From Setaria digitata (taxonomy: Eukaryota; Nematoda; Chromadorea; Rhabditida; Setariidae): DNA of 64,000 nt. The notes beneath the pieces were generated by a model. The model had not been told where the DNA came from, searched no databases, and worked only from the letters and a program-made list of their open reading frames with translations. Location of the stretch: contig RCAB01000047.1 of NCBI GenBank assembly GCA_003640385.1, forward strand, positions 62,001-126,000, given 5' to 3'. The position numbers and the translations under genes are program-made. Below are positions 12,317 through 30,000 of the stretch, one piece after another. The first letter of the stretch is position 1. Each line of letters opens with the position of its first letter.

Positions 12317-15300
12317 ATTTTATTATTATTATCATTCATTTATTTGTATTTTTCGTCCGTTAATTTACTCAATTATTCACTTAATGTTAATTAATTATTT
12401 AACTAAAGTATATGACAGTGTTCCCGTGAATGATTTCACGGCATATTCGTGTGGAAGTTCGCTAATTACTCTGCAACTTGCACATTTATAAAACGAAGTA
12501 GTATATCCTTTCATTCAATGGGTTTTCCCTAAATATAATTTCTCACTGTGTTGAATTGGCAGTCGCCACGTTTTGTTTGACCTGTTTATTATATCTGTGC
12601 AAATTTTGCTCTAAACAACAACTTTCGCCTCATTTATGACTAAGAACATAATGACTTTTAGTCGGTAATTTGTCATAGTTTGTCGATATAGCGCATATTG
12701 TGATAATATATGAATGGAACAATTATAGGATCGATATAAAATCATTTGCAGAAATTGTTCCAAGACTTACTTTTTCAGAAAGAAAAAAAGGCAGAAAACT
12801 TAGAAAAAAAAAAAACAACAAAATAAAAAAGGCTTATACATGCCGAAGTTGAATAATCCTAACAGTTCTTGAAGATAATACAGAAGACCTTTAAATGACT
12901 ACGAATGAAAGATAAGCAACAACTTGTAACAGTTCTGGCATAAAAGACGCCTCTTTTAGGAATTACACGTTATTTAGAACTGGTTCACGTTTGTCACGCT
13001 GATCAATCTGTCTTCAAGAACTGTATTCACTGATTTCGCGAAAAAATGATATTGTCATGCTGAAGAAACTAGATTTCAAATACGAATTCCGATTCCGAAT
13101 AATTATTTATTCAAAGGCAGGAGTGGACCAAATCTAACCCAGTATGAAGATGAATGCCAGCTCACAGCAGTTATACTATGCGGGGGGTTTTCACTAATTA
13201 TGAAAATCTTCACCTCGTTTATTCTGAATTTAAACTGTCAAAGAACTGTTAATCATCCAGTAACGAATGTTCATTCACTGTGAGATGGGTAAATGAATGG
13301 TTTTCTGGGAATGCACCTTGCTGATAAAACGTTTTGAGTTGTCACCAGCGAAGAGCCATTAATGGAACTTGGAGAAGTTAGATGAATTGTAAACTATCAT
13401 AGTTGCTTTTAAGGAAGGATCCAGAAACAAAAGTTCTGACTACTGGAATGAATTTCTGACGACCGTATCAAATTGGCAGTGAGACTAGAAAAATTAAAAT
13501 TTTATTTGCTATTAATGAAGTTATCCTCAAAAAAGAAATGTCGAATTTCAAAGTAGCTGGAATTACGGACTGATCGGGAAAAGGAGTCAACGATTACGTG
13601 CCTACATGAGAGAATTAGTGAAATGGAAGAGCATAACACTCGTAAATTTCAGAAAATCTTTTTGCGGAAGATGTTTAGAGCTAATATTATCTGGCTGAGC
13701 AGCTCAAAGTTTTAACCTTTCCGGCCAAAATTAACTTGTTATTTAAGCAATTGAACAGTTACACAGTTGAAGAGGAAAAGAGCATCTGCACATGTGGTAG
13801 ATAGGGAGAAAATAAAAGTTTACTTTTTTGATTAGGTGCTGAAGTTCGAGACTTCCATAACAGATGTTCCTGGCGGTAAGTTTATTTGAGAGCAAATTTC
13901 CTATCCACAATATCAATGAGGAATGAGCTAATCAGTTAGTTATCACAGAAAACTAACAGGACGGACAAAATACTACCACTCGTACGGTTGACAGATCTCA
14001 GTATGAGAAATAGATCGAAGTCGAGAGACAATGATCCTAGGAGGGAGAATGGTACTTTGTGAAAAGGAATGAAGAGGGAAAGAGAGAAAAGTAAAATGTG
14101 GTGAATTCTGAAAAGACTTTCAAACAAGAACTACCAGTGAGTGGTGGATGATCGGTTCAGGAAAACAGCTGCTTATTGCGCAAACAATGAATAGTGCTAG
14201 CGGTGCTGGGCTATACAATTTGTATTGACAGTTAGGAGATGATTTTTCTTTGTTAAGCTTCACTATTCGTTACTGCTACACACAAATGAGTAACTACGTA
14301 GCCGTAACTAAGTTAATGAGTATTTACAACTTGGAGAGCATAATTAAGTCATTATTTGCATTTCAGACACATTTATGAGTTTTTAAAAAGTTCTGTCGCT
14401 ATGGGAGTTCGTCTCACCACTCCATAGTATGTATTTCACCAATTTAAGGAAAAAAAACAAGATGAAAAAAATGAAAATGATTCAGAGACATTTCTGATTA
14501 TTCCTGAAAAAGCATCGCATTCGTAATAGGGAGGAAAAAATGTCAAGCCAGTGATGAGTGTTGTGCAGGAGAAGCTTGATACTGGGCCACAAACTTCATA
14601 TCATGTTATCGTTTTGCATTTACAGCAACAACTGCAAACCGGTATTTCTCTTTTCTTGGGTGGATGATAATTACGAATTGTGACGAAAATGAAAGGGCAA
14701 AAATCACAGTCTGATATAGCATCATCACTCGATACATCATAGCAAACAGTTTCGATGCTCGGTGTTTTATAATAAGAAATGTTCATTCCGATTTTTGGGG
14801 GAAGGAATATCCGGAAATTCCTTCCATGTGGCATTGTGAGTAAGTTTATTCGTTATATATTTATTCCGCAGGACACGAAATATAGCCTTTGAAATTTTTA
14901 AATAAAGTACCTTTAGAAATGCACTCAGTTCCATTACGCAAATATTGGATATCAGTAGAAATGAACGATAAAGCCGTGCTAGAAAGAGTGATAACTTCAA
15001 ATTCATTTCACCACTTCGAGAAATTTCATAAAACTTGGACCTTTTGTCAGTGGATGAAAGAAGCCAACAAACATACACTCTCATGGACAGAAATGCATAC
15101 ATCAGGCAAACAAAGCTAAGAATGAATAGCTTATCGTGAGAAAAAATTATGACGAAAGACTGAAATGAGCAAATTATAAAGGAGTGTGAGGTTGGCAATG
15201 AGCAGTAGTTATCGATGATGATGCACCTTTTAGAGATCGGTCTAGTTTGTAATTGATTGCGATCAATGCATCAGTTCAAAATAATCAATCGTTTCACACC

Positions 15301-16207
15301 AACGATCTTAATCTTGATTTCATTTTTTTACGGAAATCTTTTTATTTGCAAAAAAAGGCCAACTTTCTCTGCAGCGAGTGACTTCCATGCCATTCAAATT
15401 ACTTATATCTTCGTTTCCTAATTGAAATAGGAAAAAAAACAGATCGATACATGTTCAAATCGTTTTGAAATTAACTGCCAACTGTGTAAAACGATAGAGT
15501 TGAGAGCTTACATAATCGTTTAACTTTTATGCAAAGGAAAAACTTATCTGTCCTTGTTCGAAATATAAGTGTGTGAAATTCCAGATTATTACCTGTGACA
15601 AAGTGAGATTTCAGACAGGTGAAGTTTGAGTGCAGTTTCAGTATTTTTTCTTCAGTTCGGCGAAAGGAGCTGGAGAATTCAACAGAATACATTTTGCTCA
15701 TATCCTGTTTATTAGTTTCAAATGAAAAATCAGTAATTTAAATTTATTGTATGTTTAATGAATAATGGTGCTGGCAGATTTACTTTACTACCTTTTAAAC
15801 CAAATATTCCATGTCACTCTTTTTCTAAGCATAATTTTTTTCCTTGCCGGTAATTTCGGTGTTTATTACGAACAGATAGAAAGATTTACAGTTTGCAGCT
15901 TTTTCAAGATCTCCTGTGAAGTAATGTCCTATCTTTTTCCATGAAGGATACTTCAAAATTTCGAAATTCCTCATATTAGTGGGAATTGGAATTTTTGGAA
16001 GAATTAATTAGTTGTTATTATGGTCAGGAAAGAATATGCGGAGGATTTTTACGAAATATTAGTGACAATAGAATACCGACAACAACAACTGAGTGACAGC
16101 AAAAATAGAAGCAGTCATTTGAGCTAATTACTAAATTGAGCAGACTTGTAATATGAAAAGTAACATGATGTAGTGAGCTGAGAAGATGGGCAAGGAACAA
16201 GACAACA

Positions 16208-16231
16208 ACATATATATGTATATATATATAT
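16208..16231. repeat. TA microsatellite
   Basis: Alternating TA run interrupted once by a G. Confidence 0.7.
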
Positions 16232-19200
16232 GAATTTCAGTAATTATTGGTAAATATCTGCAAAATGTATTTGTCTGGTAGGATTAATTATTAATTGGGC
16301 ATAACTCATATGGATAAATTAATTATTTGATATATCATAACGAAAAATCAATAATCAATAATTTGCACCAACGTGTTTTTAGAGCTTTGATAATCATTTG
16401 AAGGTTGAAACTGACGGTTGCAAGAATGGTCATTCGATTACGTCTATGGTTTAGAAGAGGAATTTGAGGACGGGAAGAGAGAAGTGGGAACGTCGTTCTA
16501 AATATTCACAACGGTTGTTTCTTATCAAAACTGATACTGGACTGATATTTCTGGCTTTCTGATTTCTTTTCAAATATACTTTAGCAACATTTATTATAGC
16601 AGAAGGGATGATATGAAGGGATGTTATCTCTTTAAATGATAACCACTGTATTTATTTTCTTATCATAGAAGGAAAAACTAAAATGTGAAAGTTTTTATAG
16701 GATATAGTAGCCGCAGTCACTGAAACAGTCAGACTTCTGAAGTAAAGGAAGAGCAATAGGTTAATTAAACAGAACGGTCCAGTTGCTACCGTGAGTTTCG
16801 ACTAACTTTGAATAAATTAAAGATTGAATAGTTTGATGAAGTAGCCTGGCTGATTATGAAAATAAACTGAAATGATTTTCTGAAGAATCGGAAAAAAAAA
16901 GTGGAAAGATAAGAACGAAAGGAAAGAGAAGAGGTAATGGAGGAGAAGAAGGGGACAACATAAGCAGATTAGTGAGGCAATAGGAAAATAGTGGGATAGC
17001 TTGTGCAGGTAAGAATTAGTGTAAAATTTAAGAAAAAAAAATGATTTTAGAAAAAAAAGTAAAGATGATGCTCTCGCCTTTTCACTTTTCTTTTTTCTCT
17101 CCCTTTTCCAAACAAATATTAGTGGATGATGGCAGCTTTGCAACATGTATGAGCCATTTAATTTCCGGTTCGGATTCTGCTATCGCTTTTAATTTTGCTA
17201 AAAAAAAAAAAAAAAAATAGATCGATACATCGATACAGGAAGTTTTAATGATCCGACTGGGTTAATTCTAATTTGTTGAACCGGTCGGGATATCCTCCTT
17301 TTTGCCGGGAAAACAATTATAGTCTATGAATCTCGAAATTGCTTCCGATCATAAATCATAAAACAGATATTGAGAGTACTAAACACTAGAACTATTTAGT
17401 AAATAAGGCTACCTACATGAATAATTTTAAATGTTAAATTAATACTAAAATTTAAAAAAAAAAAAAAAAAAAAAGCAATAGAATGAACAGAAATGAAGAA
17501 GTTACAGCAAAAAAAAAAAAAAAAATGCTCGCTTCGCCACTTTAATTTGCCTTAACAAAATTTAATTTAACAAATGAACATTCCTACTACTTTTTTATGT
17601 ATATAAATTTACTTTCCCAGTTTAAGCTGCACAGGAGGAAAAATTTGATTTAGACTGCGCCATAGACAGTCCGCAGTATTCCGGAGGAAGAAATATCGGA
17701 TAGATGATCGAATTATGTTCGTAATTAAAAAATACAGTAGCTTCGTAAGAAAATGAGTGAAAAGTTTGAAAATTAAAAAAAAAAGACTGCGAGTTGGAAT
17801 GGTTTTGTAATACTAAAAAAAGCGACGAATAGTACAAAATTCGCAATGTAAACGTCGTATGCTATTGTTAATTCCTTGGATGATGCGCATTTGTATTAAT
17901 ATTTTAGCTTTCTCATTACTTAAATTTATTTGCTGATTATCATTTTATTGTCTGATGATCGCTCTAACCATTTCATTCTCTGTCCTTCATCAAAAATTAC
18001 TCTGCTAATTCTTAATTTAGCTACTACCACTTTCATTTTACTTTCTTTTGCTTCAGTTCACTTTTTTGCTAAGATTCTACTCATTTACCGCTTTGGTCAT
18101 CGCAAGGTAATAAAATTATTTATAATGATAAAATGTTATATGAGCAGTTTACCTTCAATGCCGGTTCATCTTTTAATTTTTTCCAGTTTTATTTTCATTT
18201 CTATTTTTTTGCAATCATCCTGAAAGGAGAATGCTGATAGCACTGATAATGCCTCCATCTGGATTCTCGAAATATTTTTATGAAACGTCCACTTTCTTTA
18301 GTGTCTCGAAAGTAAAATCACATTTAACCTGTAGTTTCACGCATTTCAATTTATTCTGATCGTGAAGAATCAACAATCACTTTTGTCGTCGTTAATATTT
18401 CAGATACAACTGACAATGGATTAAATGGAGTTAATTACCTTGATCAGGACCATGGATTCTCCTAACACCAGGGTTTCTTTACTGCTTTCAATACAGCTTT
18501 CCTCTATGAGACCAAACTTGTAGAGTGACACAACTAGGATGCCACCACATTCGATGCTCGAGAAAATAGGACTTTAGATCATACTAGCTGATGAAACGCT
18601 GTTACTGACTTCTGTTCTCACAGTTTCTTATTTAGTCAATACAGTTTTTTCTTTCTCGAAGTATCGTTTTTCTTTTGCTTTCTTTTTTTTTTTTAATTTT
18701 TCCTTCCTTTCACACAATAACAATAGCATGCATTTCGTTCACCATTTGTTAAAAGTAACAAACAGTAAATGAATTGGGAAAAGATGAGAATAAGACTGCT
18801 AACCAAGGCCAAGCTCTTGTAAGTTTAATACTAGGCTCTAGTAAAAATCGCCTGCACCAAATTAATACTTGGGAGTTTTTACTTAAAAATGGAAAAAAGT
18901 CTTACAGTTCTGTGATAAATTTGATAAAATCTGCCTAAAATTTATCGATGCTATACTAACATGTGAGTATATTTACCAAGAGAAAATAGTAATTTTTCAA
19001 GTGAAAAGAAAAATTGAAGCAACTTAGCGACTTTATCATAAAGGCTAAAGTGATTAAAAATGTGGATGAACATATTCAGGAAGAAGAGGATCAGAACTGA
19101 ACAGGCCAAACCCGGAGCATTTTATGAAATATTAGGAATAAGTTTTGAAAAAAAAAAAAAGCTCTTTCAATCAAATGATAAGAGCTACTGATAGCTGATT

Positions 19201-20454
19201 TCTGTCACTCAAAAAAAAAAAAAAAAAAAAAACGAAAAGAAAAAAATGCAAAAATGTGAGCCATGATTGTGTGATGGTGAGTAATTAATTTCATTTCATT
19301 TTTTCTCTCTTTTTTCTTTTTTTTTTTTTGAAAACATCGATTTCAGAAAAATGATCAGTTTATTTCTTTTTTAACTTTTATGTATAGTCTGTTGCATTGA
19401 ATGCTGTTATTCATTTTATAAGAGTATGCCATGCGTTGTGTTCGTTTTAAAATCCATAAAAAGTTTAATCAACATTAGTAATGATAGTAATGAGTACTGC
19501 TGTTCACTTCCATAACAATATGTCCACATATGTTGTGTTTGCTTTTACAAATCCACCATAAAAGTCTAATTACATAACAAATACATCCTTTCCAATTCAG
19601 GAGAAAAACATGTAGAAAATGGAGTCAAAGTAAGACTGTAACACAGAAAATAACGAACTATCAAAATAGAAATTATTCAAGATGGATATGAGTAAGTGCG
19701 AAACTTGAGGATCTCTATAGGCTATGTCGGAATTAGAAAAATTCACAAGCCTGCTTCATGGATCTAAGAAAAAGCTAAATGGCATAACTACAAGACACGA
19801 AGGTATCCATTTTCGTGGGTACACTCCTGTCCATCCGAACTATAGCATCTTTTTTTTTTTACATAAGTCTGTCGCATACAAATTACAGAACAAGAACTAA
19901 TTAAGGGAAGAAAAGAGCAAAGTGCTTATCTTGAACAAGGACTTCATATACCAGTACAGCTCGAGAACTTGGCCCTCACCTCGAGTTCCACCACTGACTC
20001 CCGACTACCTACCCCAAATTATAGCTTTCTAATGCTCCATCTCGGAATGAGACACACGGTATTTTGCGGTTGTAGCATATTTTTTTCAGAGCATTTACCG
20101 GTGGTTCTTTTTCGCTTGTTATTGATTGCATCAGTGGCATGTCCGCATTCCTGACGGGTTCTTGATAGTTTCGCTATATTTCTGATCCTCCTAATTTCCT
20201 GATTCAGTCCGGAATTACGAAGTTTCACGGAGTTTTGTATCACTTCGTTTCCTTTCCCCACAGTTTTTTACCGGACATATATTAAACTGGTAACTTATTT
20301 GGTTCTAAGCAGTCAGTCTGTTTACGTACTTCTTCATTTTAAGTCTTTGCAGATTGTTTTTTTTTCTTTTTCGGGACTTTAAACGATAAGGAATGATTCG
20401 TAACAACTGACTAGATAATCTTATGTTGGACAGCTGATTCACTGAAGAATAATA

Positions 20455-25101
<4,647 letters not shown>

Positions 25102-26969
25102 TGTATTTGTCCCTTTATTCACGGAGGTCTATATGTTGACCTGTTAAACATTGTTTTTTTTTTTTTTTTTGTGAGAATAGCGTCTATTCATTCATATGCG
25201 ACCCCGTTATATATATTTTTTGTGGTCTAGACATGCGTTTTTATTTTTTTTTTCAATTCTAAGTTTTTATTTTGTCAATTTTAAATTATTTCAAAGATCT
25301 GGAATGCTAGACTTTTTTGGTGCTCCTCGGTAACTCGGTTACGCGTGAAGAATCAAGTTTAGGTAGCGTTTATCGAATCATTTAGATAGTGTTGAAATAT
25401 TATAATAATTGGAATGGAACGCGAATAAATTTCTTTCCAAAGAATGTTAATTAAATAGGCTTCTGTAGATCAGTGTTAAGGGGTGTTTGGCTTTGTGTCT
25501 GGATTTCATCAAATAGTTATTAGGATTATTTGTTTCCGTACTTACTTGTTTTCTTGAAAGTACTCAAAATATGAGAAGATATCTGCTAAAATTTGGGTTG
25601 TGAAATTTTACAAGCCCAAAGCAGATATATTGATATCAGTATTGTATTAAATGCTAGATGAGAAACGGGACTTATTATTATTCTTTTGATTTTTACACTG
25701 TATGCGTGATTTAAAAAATGTAGAATTACGACAATATTAAAATGTTCCGGAAATATACAGCAGTCTTCTCCTGTCTTCCGTCTTAACGTTAGATCTCGTT
25801 GCTTAGTTATTCATTTATCCTCACAATTCTTGAAAGTACGGAATTTTTGTGGGTGGATAATAAGGAGCATTACTTACTGACTGGTTACAGTACATTTTGT
25901 TTGTATTTCAAATAAATGATTTTTGGTTCGTTTATTTCTGAGCCTTTAGCTGCAACAGGGAAATATGTTCTGGGCCTTCAGTGTATTTGTGTTGATGCCT
26001 TGAATTCGGTTTCCGAGAAATTGGTTTCACTGTTGTAATTCTGCAGTAAATTAGTCGGTACCGATGAATCCTGAAATTCGTTTCTTGATGATCCTATTTA
26101 AAAGTCGTATATTCACTTTAGATACCCTCACTGTAAGCAAAGTTCAGGAAAGAAATTAGGGCAGAGGATATTTTGAAATCCTCTTTGCAGCTGGATCGAT
26201 TAAAGTGTTTGCAGCTGTATGCACATTGAAAGTTCATAATGTTGCGATCAATATCGCTAATTCTCGTCCACCTTTTTGTACTTCTATTAGGCTTCATTTG
26301 TCTTTACTAGGACTTACTGGTGCTGATCTGAGAGGAAGGTTTACGCTGAGAAGTAGCAAGCCTGAGGATGGCTTGATGCGATTGTACATTTAAATCGTCC
26401 AATAAAAGGTTTGGTAGATAAAACTGCGTTGAAATCTTAAAGTACACTGGGTGGTGATAAGGGAAAGAATCATTCCATTCTCTCTCTGGAATATGTTTGT
26501 TCCATTTCTTGTTAACTCCTGTAGTATGGGTTGTTTTTATTTTCTTCTCGATATTCGATTTCCAGTGACTAGGATAGCCTGGATTTTGAGAATGAGAGAG
26601 GGGATTGTAAAAGTCTTCTGCAGTCCTGAAAATGTGCGATTTCCTAAGTTGCAGGTTGATTTGCAGATATTTCATTTTCCTCTCATGAATTACGGAATTG
26701 AGGATATCGAAAGTTTTTGTTCCGTTTTCCTAAGCCATGTTTATTGCAGTGCAAGTTATAAAACAGTCACTTCTTTCAGTCCTCGTTTCTTTTTGCAGAC
26801 CGCAGCCGGTACAGCTGATGATTGTAATTCTGTGGAATTTATAGGACTTTTTCTACGCAATTTGATTAGAAATAAAATTCATTTTTATGATACTTCCAAT
26901 GATGTGTATCGTTCCGTCTCGGTGCTAGAAAGATTGGTGTCCAGTGTTCAATCCCGTACATTTGGAGAA
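25102..26969. other. Miro 3' flank and eEF2K 5' flank
   Basis: No supported gene. The first part is likely Miro 3' UTR and poly(A) region (AATAAA-like hexamers near 25424 and 25912). From 26451 there is an unexplained long open frame that runs to 27002. A good splice acceptor (CTTTTTGCAG) ends at about 26799 and may be the trans-splice site for the eEF2K leader. Confidence 0.45.
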
Positions 26970-27002
26970 ATGGAAAGGAAGTTAGATCGCTGCATTTATT
27001 GA
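26970..27002 (+). promoter_or_regulatory. Short upstream ORF before eEF2K
   Basis: An ATG at 26970 opens a 10-codon frame ending TGA at 27000-27002, ten bases before the eEF2K start codon and in a different frame. If the leader begins at the acceptor near 26799, further short upstream ATGs are also included. A role in translational control is inference only. Confidence 0.4.
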
Positions 27003-27012
27003 CTAATTTTGT

Positions 27013-30000
27013 ATGGATTCAACGGGAAATTATATGAAGTACCTCAGCTCTGCTTCACCGTTACAGGTATCGTCGCTTTTCATGAAATACATTGTATGCA
27101 GGTCGAATGCTTTAATAGGTTGTTGCAGACTTTTTTTTTTTCTTTTCTGTTTTAGATTTCTCTTTAACGGAACAGGACTTTAAATTTTGTCAACTCGAGA
27201 TATCTTCGATGAATTGGGTTTACGAGCAAAGAGTGGAACCCGAGATATCTCGAGATTGCCTCTAAGTGGTTTTTTTCATGTTCGTGAGATGTGTGTGTAT
27301 GTGTTTAATGGTGTCGACAGCTGAGTGTAAGTTTGGTTAAGTCAGCTTTCCGAAGTTTTAGCTTATTTTATTAATAAAAAGTTCTTCGTAGTTCACGAAA
27401 GAATTTTCTTCTATAAACTAATGTTTTATTCATTAATTGACCACTTTAATAGTTTCAGGATGGTGATGCCCGAAATGAACATTTTGATGATTCCGCAGAA
27501 TGGCAATTTCTAGAGCCTCTTTGTGACATTTCTGTAAGTATAAGCAAGACTGACATAATTTTTTTGTTCAGTATGTTAATCATATATCGTGATTTTAGGA
27601 GTCTGTAAAAATAAAATTTGGTCAGCTGGATTCCTTAAGTAATGCAGATTCCCAGCACTTAAAATCGGACCAGGACTCATCCCATTTATCTGAAGGAAAT
27701 CGAGAATTGTTACATCGGTGGCAGCAAGTTGCAACACGGTATTTTGCAATTTTTTCGTCTTTAGTAGTTTGTCTAAACCTTTTCATCCCGTCTAAATTTT
27801 CGAGATTTTGGTAGAGTTATAGTGTCTATAGTGCAGTTTATAGCGTCTCATCTCAACCCACAAATGTTTTTGTTGTTTCAGGTGTGCAAAGCATCCAGAT
27901 GATCCATGGATAGCATTCCATTTCGACAAATTACCTGTTAGAAACTGTAAACGCCATCATTATTCATGTATACAACAGTGCTGGTCCGTTGATGATGTGC
28001 GAGTGAAGTTACATCCAGAGGTATTGTAATTTTATTCCCTCATTGTCAACTAACGTGTTCCTTGTTTTGAATAAATTCATTATCCTTAAAAAATTGGATG
28101 ATTTTATCGTCTAAGTTTCATTTAAACTCGAAATATTCTGCTACCCATACTTGACAGATACAGAAAAATAGAAAAATGAAGTATTTTATATTGCACACTT
28201 CACTTTATTCCTTCATTGGTTGGGCATAGTTATTGGCATTAATGATTCATTCATATTAAAGCCTTTTGCTCGAGGTGCAATGCGTGAGTGTTATCGTTTG
28301 AAAAAGCTCGGGTCGCGCAGTAAAAACGACGATTGGGATCATGCACAAAATTATGTTGCCAAAAAGTACATACGAAGTGTTGATAAAGAAGTTTGTTGTT
28401 TTTCGTTTAGTGCATGTTTGATTCATACGTTGTAGTTGGAAATTAAGAAGGGGAAAGTAAGAGAGTACCATGAAAGCTTGCATAATTGTACGGTGATCCT
28501 TTTGATGTTCACTGGTGTGCTTGACATTGTTTTTCCAGCTCTCTTACTTAATTATTTTTAGTCATGTTTTTCTTTAATCGTTGATTAGTTTGGTTAGACA
28601 AAGTAATCCTGGAGTTTCTTGTATTTTTTTTTTGGCGCAAATCTTTCATCAGATGAATATGTTTTCGCTAGGCTTAGTTTTGAAAGGAATAAAAATCAAT
28701 TCCAGGTGATGTTTGAAGATGTAAAGTTACAAATGGATAGTAAACTTTGGGCCGAGGAGTTTAATCGACATCATCCACCTAAAAAGGTGATCTGTTCATC
28801 AGTTAGAGTATGACAGTTCGTTTTAATAAAAATTAACTCTTCATAGTTAATTTAACAGAAAACTCGAGTGAGTCTTAATTTCCGGTTGTATCAGGATTCA
28901 TGTCAAGCGGTTTTTTTAGATTGATATTTTTCAAGTATGCATTCTGGAATTTCTTGATGAAAATGAACCTACATTTTATCATCTTGAGCGTTTCATAGAG
29001 GGCGAATACATTAAATACAACTCCAATTCTGGCTTTGTATCGGACGTCTGTCGTAAGACACCACAAGTTAGTTGTTGTGCAGATATGTCAGTTATTTACT
29101 GTTTTAGTGATAAATTATTATGAGCAAGAAAAACTGATGGTGGTATATTCGAGAGTTTCAGTCATTTTGAAATAAGTTCATATTTTAGGCATTCAGTCAT
29201 TTTACGTTTGAACGTAGTGGGCATCAATTGATTGTTGTCGATATTCAAGGAGTAGGAGATTTATATACCGATCCACAAATACACACTGTACGCCTTTTCT
29301 ATTTATTGAAATTCCAAGACTTGCAAGAATTTGAACATATATTTAGATTTGTAATGTTTTATTTTGTTTCAAGTCCCAACATTGATGATAGTTATCGCTG
29401 GAAATCCACCCTGTAACTTGTATTTCAAGATTCGAAAATTCTTCTCTGTTCCCGTTTTTTGTGATATCATGATTGAGATGGAAATTTTATAAGCCCATAA
29501 TCTAATCCTCAAAAATTTGAATCTCAGTTTTGTCGAAAATATACGTATAATTTTTATGAATTACCTGAAAGTAAAATAAGATATTTAGGCAACCGGAGAA
29601 GGTTATGGTAGTGGAAATCTGGGTACGAAGGGGATGGCGTTGTTTTTTCATTCCCACTTGTGTAATGACATTTGTCGTTCAATGTGTTTGACAGAGTTCG
29701 ATCTTTCTGAAAGCGAGAGAAATGCGCTTTTGGCGGGTGATAATGTCGAAAGGGTAAATAAATACTCGGATTTTTCTTCCCGTATGGAAAAGATCAATGA
29801 AATTGTGTTTAAATTTTGGTTGGTAAACACCATGTGCAAGTATTCATGTGCTTGTGTAAATGTCCCTAATAATGCTGTCTGATAATTTTACGGTTTTTAA
29901 TTGCACCATTGCATCATTTTGTTCAGTATAGTCTAAGTTTATAACAAAATTGTCGATTTTTTAGAACTGGACTTCATTAACAAGAAGTAGCATTAACAGG

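Larger units (their letters stand above)
4602..20454. other. Long AT-rich stretch with no supported gene
   Basis: About 15.8 kb between the 5' end of the FAM20 gene and Miro. Open frames here are short, lack family resemblance and are not joined by convincing splice signals. It holds homopolymer A/T runs (for example 10448-10471, 17454-17474, 19211-19230), TA microsatellites near 12300 and 16210, a pyrimidine-rich repeat at about 5380-5540, and a purine-rich charged frame at about 7085-7208. Part of it is probably upstream regulatory DNA for the two flanking genes, which point away from it. Confidence 0.6.

Noticed and set aside
14767..15198. 143-residue minus-strand open frame
   Set aside because: No domain, a composition typical of AT-rich DNA, no partner exons, and overlapping frames on the other strand.
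26307..26675. 122-residue minus-strand frame
   Set aside because: Overlaps the + strand frame before eEF2K. No recognisable features, and no splice partners.
27240..27251. Perfect 12-base palindrome CGAGATATCTCG in eEF2K intron 1
   Set aside because: A related word occurs nearby, but the site is short, intronic and without other structure.
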